NCBI GenBank assembly: GCA_017979445.1
Contig: CM030714.1
Location: 7,385,049-7,449,048, forward strand
DNA length: 64,000 bases
Direction: 5' to 3'
Source of the DNA: Akebia trifoliata
Taxonomy: Eukaryota > Streptophyta > Magnoliopsida > Ranunculales > Lardizabalaceae
A model generated the notes under the pieces. That model was given only the letters and a program-made list of their open reading frames with translations, was not told the DNA's origin and searched no databases. Shown in pieces: positions 58,008 through 64,000 of this stretch (position 1 is the first letter of the stretch; each line of letters begins with the position of its first letter). A program made the position numbers and the translations under genes.

Positions 58008-58545
58008 GGGACGGTTCAGCAGCCCTAAAGTTTGCCAACTTTGGTACCAAACATTTTTCAAAATATGGGTTAGAAGCTTTGGAATGAGCTGATTTTTTGT
58101 GAGGATGATCTCTATGATGAGGAGATCATCCTCACCAAAAATCAGCTTATTCCAAAACTTCTAATCCCATCAAAAGTGATTTACAAAAATTGGACGGTCC
58201 ACGATTCTTCAACTTGTAAACTAGGCTTAAAAGTTTCAAAATAAGCTGATTTTTTGTAAGGATGATCTTCACCGTAGAGAACATCCTCACCAAAAATCAG
58301 CCTATTCCAAAACTTCTAATCCCATCAAAAGTCATTTTCAAAAATTGGACGGTCCACGATTCTTCAACTTGTAAACTAGGCTTAAAAGTTTCAAAATAAA
58401 CTGATTTTTTGTGAGGATGATCTTCACCGTAGAGAACATCCTCACCAAAAATCAGCCTATTCCAAAACTTCTAATCCCATCAAAAATGATTTACAAAAAA
58501 TGTTTGACACCAAACTTGGCAAACTTTAAGGCTGTCGAACCGCTC

Positions 58546-58548
<3 letters not shown>
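58008..58548. mobile_element. MITE of family C with a duplicated internal unit
   Basis: It has the same ends as the copy just upstream (ggggacggttcagcagccct; gcaaactttaaggctgtcga) but carries three palindromic units instead of two. The segment from ggacggtccacgattcttca to aaacttctaatcccatcaaa is repeated almost exactly (about 58192-58328 and 58349-58485). Confidence 0.75.

Positions 58549-58583
<35 letters not shown>
58548..58583. repeat. (TA)n microsatellite
   Basis: About 18 TA units lie immediately beside the family C element, and shorter (TA)n tracts also border other copies (34010-34033, 57598, 63205). Confidence 0.9.
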
Positions 58584-58586
<3 letters not shown>

Positions 58587-58599
58587 ATATTTATTTAGA

Positions 58600-58855
58600 T
58601 ATATGAGGTATATTATATTTGGTTGGCATTCAAAGGTCTTAAAGAGAGCCAAACATTTTTTCAATGTATGGGTTAGAAACTTTGGATTTGATTGATTTTT
58701 TGTGAGAATGATCTCTATGATGAGAAGATCATCATTACCAAAAATCAGCCAATACTAAAACTTTTAAACTCATCAAAAGTGATTTATAAAAATCGGATGG
58801 TCTACGATTCTTCAACTTGTCAACTAAGGTTAGAAGTTTCCGATCATATCAGATT
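58600..58855. mobile_element. Truncated MITE of family C
   Basis: One palindrome (gatctctatgatgagaagatcatc) and the linker ggatggtctacgattcttca are present, but the right arm is missing, and the sequence runs into unrelated degenerate gggttgtttggatcagttcg DNA. Confidence 0.55.
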
Positions 58856-58859
58856 GGGT

Positions 58860-60235
58860 TTGGAGTAAAATTGCTATGTCGGGTTGTTTGGATCAGTTCG
58901 GGTCTAATAAATTTCTTAATGGATTGGTACTAATTTGGAAACAATCTGATCTGAATCTGATCCATTGACAAGCCAGTCTCTTGGTGGACCTTCACCAAAA
59001 AAATCAACATCATTGATTATTTCTGTCCGTTGGATTGCTCTTTCACGGATGATTGAAGGAGTTGGTTTCGAACACTTTTCTTAAATGGATTCTAGAATCA
59101 AATCTATCAGGACCACAGATGTGGGCCATCCAAAGCAACATTAAGGTCAGTCATGGACACACGGTTCAAAGATGACATTATCAAAGTCCAGCCCGTTTCG
59201 ATCAGTCGTTGGTCTGAATGAATTGTGGGTCCCACACACGTGTCTTATGATGTTTTTCATTTGTTTAGTGTCCAACGAGTGGCTGAGATTGGTCGTTAGA
59301 CTAAGTCTTTAAAAGTAAAAGAAATATCTAACGTATCTCATTTTCAGGAGGATGTGAAACTTATATAATATAAATTATAAAGTAAGAGAGTTTCTATTAA
59401 CACATCAACTTTTACTTATAACACACCAACTATAGAGAATTTTGTTTTGTAAGTAGAGCTGCAACTTGGGCGGGTTGGCCCAAACTCAACCCAATTGATG
59501 GATGTGCATGGGTTAGACTATCTCAACCCGAATCTGGTGCTATATATTAACATATAAAAAAATTATACTAGTTATATATATTTATTTATTTTAAAGTATT
59601 TTTTAATTATTTTTCCTTCCATATATTTTTTGTAACTAATTATCTTATTTATTTTTTTGCTTCCTTTAGGAATGGTATTTGACATTAAGAACTAAGGAGT
59701 GAAGTGAAGTACTATAGAGATTTTTATTTTATTTATAATTTTGTGTTTTGGTTCTATTTATTATTGTGATTTGTAATAATTGGACATTATTAATGTGAAC
59801 TTTGATTTAATCTGGTTTGTCTAAATCTTATTTCAATTATAGATCTAGAGGTTGTATGTGATTTTATTTACTCATGTGAGACTGAAGTCAAGGAGTATGT
59901 CATTAGTTTGAAAATATATGGAGGTATCTCTAGTAGTTTGTTTTTAGTTTTGTTACTTCTAAAAAAGTAATAATAATAAATTAAATAAATAAATAATTAT
60001 GAGATTTTGTAGAGTGGTGTGTAGCTGTAGTCTATTGGTGTGGTGATATAACAACCTAATCTTCTGGAATCTCATTATTTGAATTTATTATTAATTTTTA
60101 TTTTATTTTATTTTTAAAAGTCAAAGAAGCCAAAGACGACCCGAAACCAGGCAATTAAACGACTTTCTTTATTAAATTAGTTAAGCTCCAATATATTTGA
60201 TTAATACACATCTCTGAAATCAGTTTGAGTTAAGA
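58860..60235. other. AT-rich upstream region of the last gene
   Basis: No gene. One family B MITE end (gtttctattaacacatcaac, about 59390) is present. Otherwise AT-rich sequence. Confidence 0.45.
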
Positions 60236-60239
60236 AACC

Positions 60240-60268
60240 TCAGTCTCTCTCTTTCTCTGTCACATAGA

Positions 60269-60308
<40 letters not shown>

Positions 60309-60318
60309 GAAAAAGAAG
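60240..60318 (+). promoter_or_regulatory. Leader with CT and AC tracts of the last gene
   Basis: CT-rich sequence (60243-60259) is followed by an (AC)n microsatellite (60270-60306, about 18 units) and then aaagaaaaagaag directly before the ATG at 60319. If transcribed, the repeat lies in the 5' UTR. Confidence 0.5.
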
Positions 60319-62585
60319 ATGACTTGCTTTATGCCGTTTAACAATAGAAATTTGGAAATAAGTTTTTTCGTTTTCAAACCAATAGTTGTTCTAATGGATG
60401 ATCTCATTGAAGCGCTCAAACACTTCTCTTCAGGAGCTGAGACTCTTGGATGTGCTTACAGTTCCATCTTCAAGAGCATCCATGGAAATATGGTACCATC
60501 CATTTCTTTTTTACCTTTTTTCTTTCTTTCTTTCTGTTTGTATATATGTACTTAAACCTGGCCCTTGATTCATTTAAATACTTATTTATTTTTATGTGAA
60601 TGTTTCAGTTAGTATCAGAAGTAGTTTGTGCATTTAAGTGTGATTTTCTTTTTCATTTTTCTACTTAGAATTGATTTTAAAGCTGACCTATTTTTTGTCC
60701 TTTCCATTTCAGTTAATTTTTTATTTATTTTAAATAATGATTTTGTGTTTGATGGATTGTCTATTTGTCTCCTAAACTTGTTTTAATTTTCTCATGTTTG
60801 ATGTGTGTGTGTGTGTGTGTTTCTATTAAATTCTGAAATATTTTAGTCATTAATTACCCCAGATTCTTTCATTCTCATGTAAAGATCAGTACGTTTTTAA
60901 ATCATTATCTTTTATTTTTTAAATTGACGCGAATAAGAAAAAATTGGGGGTGCCAATAGCAACTCTCACAAAAGGAAAGAAAATTATAATATATTATATT
61001 TTGGAGAGGTTAATTTAGCATTATATCATTATCAATTATGAGGGTGGGGGTGTTAACCAATTTCAATCCATAAAGTTTACAAGATCTTTTTTTTTTAAGG
61101 AATTCTGCATCACATACATGGAGATATTACCTTTTTAATGATACCCTTGCCTGAGATGAGCTAGACATTCGGGACTCAGCTTAACAGATGGGTGTATAAA
61201 CTCTCATAGAAACATATATGACAAAACGAGATGAGTACTGCTCTAATGATATAATAGTGAGCTAGACAGGCGAGAAGAAGAAGCAGTGGTAGTTAGTTGG
61301 TTCTCTACGAGAGTTAATGTAATATGAGAATTTTGTCTTTTAGTGAAAAATATTAGGTTATATTAGTGTTTATGCAATGATATTTTTATAAATGAATAAA
61401 AAATTATAGACATATTTATATAAGAACTGTTGACATTGATTGTCAAAGTTTTTAATGCGATTAAAGAATTTAAATCTAAAGACTAAACTGTTCTTAACAT
61501 TTATTATATAAAAGATAAATATTTATTTTGTAAATAAATATTTATTATGTAAAAGACTAACATATCTTTGTCTTTTTCACTAAAAGACAAAATGAATAGA
61601 ATTATTGTTGAAAAATTAATATGAGAAAAAATGTTAATGTCCCCATGAAGTCTTGTACATTAGAAAATAATGAAAGAGAATAATCACATTGAATATAAAG
61701 AATCCATAAAATCACTTCTTAATTAGCCATCCAGAATTGATCCTACCCAAATATCATAAAATTTTAATTGGGCTAAGAAAGAGGTTTATCCCATCTATCT
61801 ACTGTATGAGAGGAGGAATTCAACTAATTGTCTTTTCATTTTATTCAATATAAGAAGTAGTAATCAAATATCCTTTCCTTCTAATTACATCAAGGACGTA
61901 CTTCTAAACGCATAATTTAGGTTGACTTTGCAATTCTCTTGTAGAACTATGTTCTTATTCTTTTTCTTCTTCAAATAAATCAATTCTCTCTTCTATCGTA
62001 AAATTTTCTTCTTCTACAAAGAAAATAACTCTTCTTATTCGTCTTGTTTTTCTCTCATGACCTCTCTCTTTCATTTGGCTCACATTCACTGATTTTGACT
62101 TTGAAGAAAAAGACATGAGGTGCTAATGAAAAAAAGAGAGCATTTGCCCAATACCTTAGGCATTTATTTAATTGTATCAAGTGTTGTATGATAAGGAAAA
62201 TTTGGCTTACTCATAAAAGTTCTTATATAGTTTATAGTTTTCTTATAAATTTTAGAAAAGAAATATAGTTGAAATATTTCACAAACTAAATATTTATTTA
62301 ATTTATTATTATATCTAGTTCTGAATAGTTTATTTTTATGTTTCTTACCCTAGTATTTTTTTTTTTTTTTTTTGGAAATTCTTAATTTTTATTCCAAAAC
62401 ATAGTAATTTTTCAAGTTGCATTTAAGTAGTTTTATTTTGATTTGATTTATTTTGTTTTAAAAGAAAATTAAATTAAATGGTTGTATCTCTCTTTGTCAT
62501 TTTTTTTTTCTTTTTTCAGATCATATGGTATGGAGCATGGATGAAGAGGTCAATTGAGAAAAAGCAATTACTAAATGCCACTCTT
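60319..62585 (+). CDS. 5' part of an unnamed plant gene (exons 1-2; continues off the window)
   Basis: Exon 1 is 60319-60492 (58 codons) and exon 2 is 62520-62585 (22 codons). Both have good GT/AG borders, are in phase, and are separated by a 2.0-kb intron. The product starts MTCFMPFNNRNLEISFFVFK and contains VVLMDDLIEALKHFSSGAET, LGCAYSSIFKSIHGNM and, in exon 2, IIWYGAWMKRSIEKKQLLN. A second in-frame ATG at 60331 (MPFNN) is an equally good start. I do not recognise the family with certainty. The composition is soluble, with no signal peptide or membrane helix in what is visible. The next exon is not found before 64000, so the gene is cut by the window edge; a third exon would have to start in phase 0. 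Confidence 0.6.
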
Positions 62586-62845
62586 GTAAGTTCATTAAAA
62601 TGATCTTAATTTCACCACCATAAGGAAATGCTTACTTGAAAAAGAAGGCTTAAATTTGAAGAGAAAACAACCAAAGTTACGTCAATTTATCAATACAAAC
62701 TAAAAAAAAAAAAAAAAAAAGCATCATTTAAGATCCAATTCAAATTTATTAAAGACAAAAGTTTCATTTTGCATTTTTTATTTTAAACTTTACATAAGAG
62801 CTACTTTTGGTCCTTGACAGCAAAATCTATTTATTTATTTATCTA

Positions 62846-63205
62846 TAGGGTGGCCTTCTACGCCAAAGTTAGGGAGCCAACGCATTTGTACTATATGACT
62901 TAAAATTTTTGAATTGAGCTGATTTTTTGTGAGGATCATCTCTAGAGTGAGGAGATCATCTTCACAAAAAATCAGCTCTAACTGAAACTTTTAAATCCAT
63001 CAAAAGTGGTTGACAAATTATTGGTAAAAAATCAACGATCCACAATTTTAAGTCACTTTTGATGGGGTTAGAAGTTTCAGATTGGGCTGATTTTTTGTGA
63101 GGACGATCTCCTCATCATAGAGATCATCCTCACATAAAGTCAGCACAGTCTAATATTTTTAAGCCATATAGGACAAATGTGTTGGTTGTTGAACCTGACC
63201 TATAT
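62846..63205. mobile_element. MITE of family C in intron 2 of the last gene
   Basis: It has the ends gccaacgcatttgtactata and ccatataggacaaatgtgtt (inverted) and the two palindromes gtgaggatcatctc...gagatcatcttcac and gtgaggacgatctc...gagatcatcctcac. Confidence 0.75.
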
Positions 63206-63209
63206 GAAT

Positions 63210-63572
63210 ATATATATACATATGTGGTGTTCGGCAACTAATGTTACAGAGCCAATTTTTCCCTATATGACTTAAAAGTTTTGGATTAAGCTGGTTTTTT
63301 GCGAGGATGATCTAAAAATCATTACAGTCTAAAACTTATAAGTCTATCAAATGTGATTTACAAATTATTGGTAAAAAATCAACAGTCAACTATTCTAGTC
63401 ACTTTTGAAGGGGTTAGAAGGTTCAAATTGAACTAATTTTTTGTGAGGACGAACTCCTCATCATAGAGATCATTCTCATAAAAAATCAGTTCAATCCGAA
63501 CCTTTTACGCTATATAGGACAAACGTTGCATCCCTAACGTTGACTACCGAACCTGACCCTATATAAATATAT
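63210..63572. mobile_element. MITE of family C, second copy in the same intron
   Basis: It starts near ggtgttcggcaactaatg, with ccctatatgacttaaaagtt, and ends with the inverse atataggacaaacgttgca. The first palindrome is shortened (a deletion after gcgaggatgatct) while the second is intact. It is arranged head to tail with the previous copy. Confidence 0.65.
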
Positions 63573-64000
63573 ATCTTTTTAAGCCCTTGAGAAACCTCTC
63601 GAGTTCAATTATATAAAATATATATATATAAAAAAAAAAAAATCACCGTCTTCAACTTGAGAGAGCCCTCTAACATTGAACCGTTATCTATTATCTCAGG
63701 ACTTTGATATTACCGCACCAAAAAAATATGTACAAACATCATAGAATAGAGCTGCAGTGACTACAAGATTGACCTCAATTCACACTTTGCTGATGTCGAG
63801 GTGTGTACAAAATCATAGTGGTTTTATTATAAAATCACATCATAAGTCAATGAATGCTACCTACAATCACAAAATCTCATTCACTTATGGAATAATTTCT
63901 TAATAAAATCACTCATGGGATATACCCATAATTTTTGTTATACGTATCATTGATTTATTTGATAGTCCAAGACCTTTGTTAGAAACTAAATATGGACGCG

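Noticed and set aside
1..64000. Prokaryotic features, CRISPR arrays, viral genomes
   Set aside because: No array of spaced identical repeats, no operon-like gene packing and no intact viral gene was seen; the only retroelement sequences are decayed plant retrotransposons.

Overview
This window is nuclear DNA from a flowering plant, most likely a woody dicot or a magnoliid. The evidence is canonical GT-AG split genes with long AT-rich introns, plant-specific proteins, and dense Ty1/copia, Ty3/gypsy, LINE, SINE, TRIM and MITE-type repeats. The species cannot be named from the sequence. There is no prokaryotic operon, CRISPR array, rRNA or intact tRNA gene, and no organellar gene.

Four protein-coding genes, all on the + strand, were reconstructed by joining exons across matching splice phases. 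(1) 4106-26987: a 7-exon gene for a ~963-residue C3HC/Rsm1 zinc-finger protein of the plant ILP1/NIPA family. Its 10.7-kb first intron holds a decayed copia element with a LINE nested in one LTR; introns 2, 3 and 6 hold LINE and gypsy debris. (2) 32470-49511: a 12-exon gene for a 416-residue mitochondrial-type solanesyl/polyprenyl diphosphate synthase (SPS3/GPS1 type), with both Asp-rich motifs intact. Its introns hold a truncated copia element, a large inverted repeat, a complete 313-bp TRIM and several MITEs. (3) 53892-55818: a 3-exon gene for a 200-residue four-helix CASP-like membrane protein (CASPL1B type). (4) 60319 to beyond the right edge: the first two exons of a conserved-looking plant protein whose function I do not recognise.

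The left flank (1-4000) holds a probable gypsy LTR fragment and two TIR elements. The spacer 26988-32469 holds a LINE endonuclease fragment, MITEs and a SINE. The spacer 49512-53891 is nearly empty. The spacer 55819-60318 carries SINEs and a cluster of MITE-like elements, and the same MITE family recurs in the introns of genes 2 and 4.

The genes do not form a pathway: a nuclear zinc-finger protein, a ubiquinone side-chain enzyme, a membrane scaffold-like protein and an unknown. The most informative signals are the exact insertion scars (target-site duplications around two tiny LINE tails, a LINE in an LTR, and a TRIM), a duplicated 5' splice site in the prenyl synthase gene, and a MITE family in which each copy carries two internal palindromes. 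I found no convincing previously undescribed biological system.
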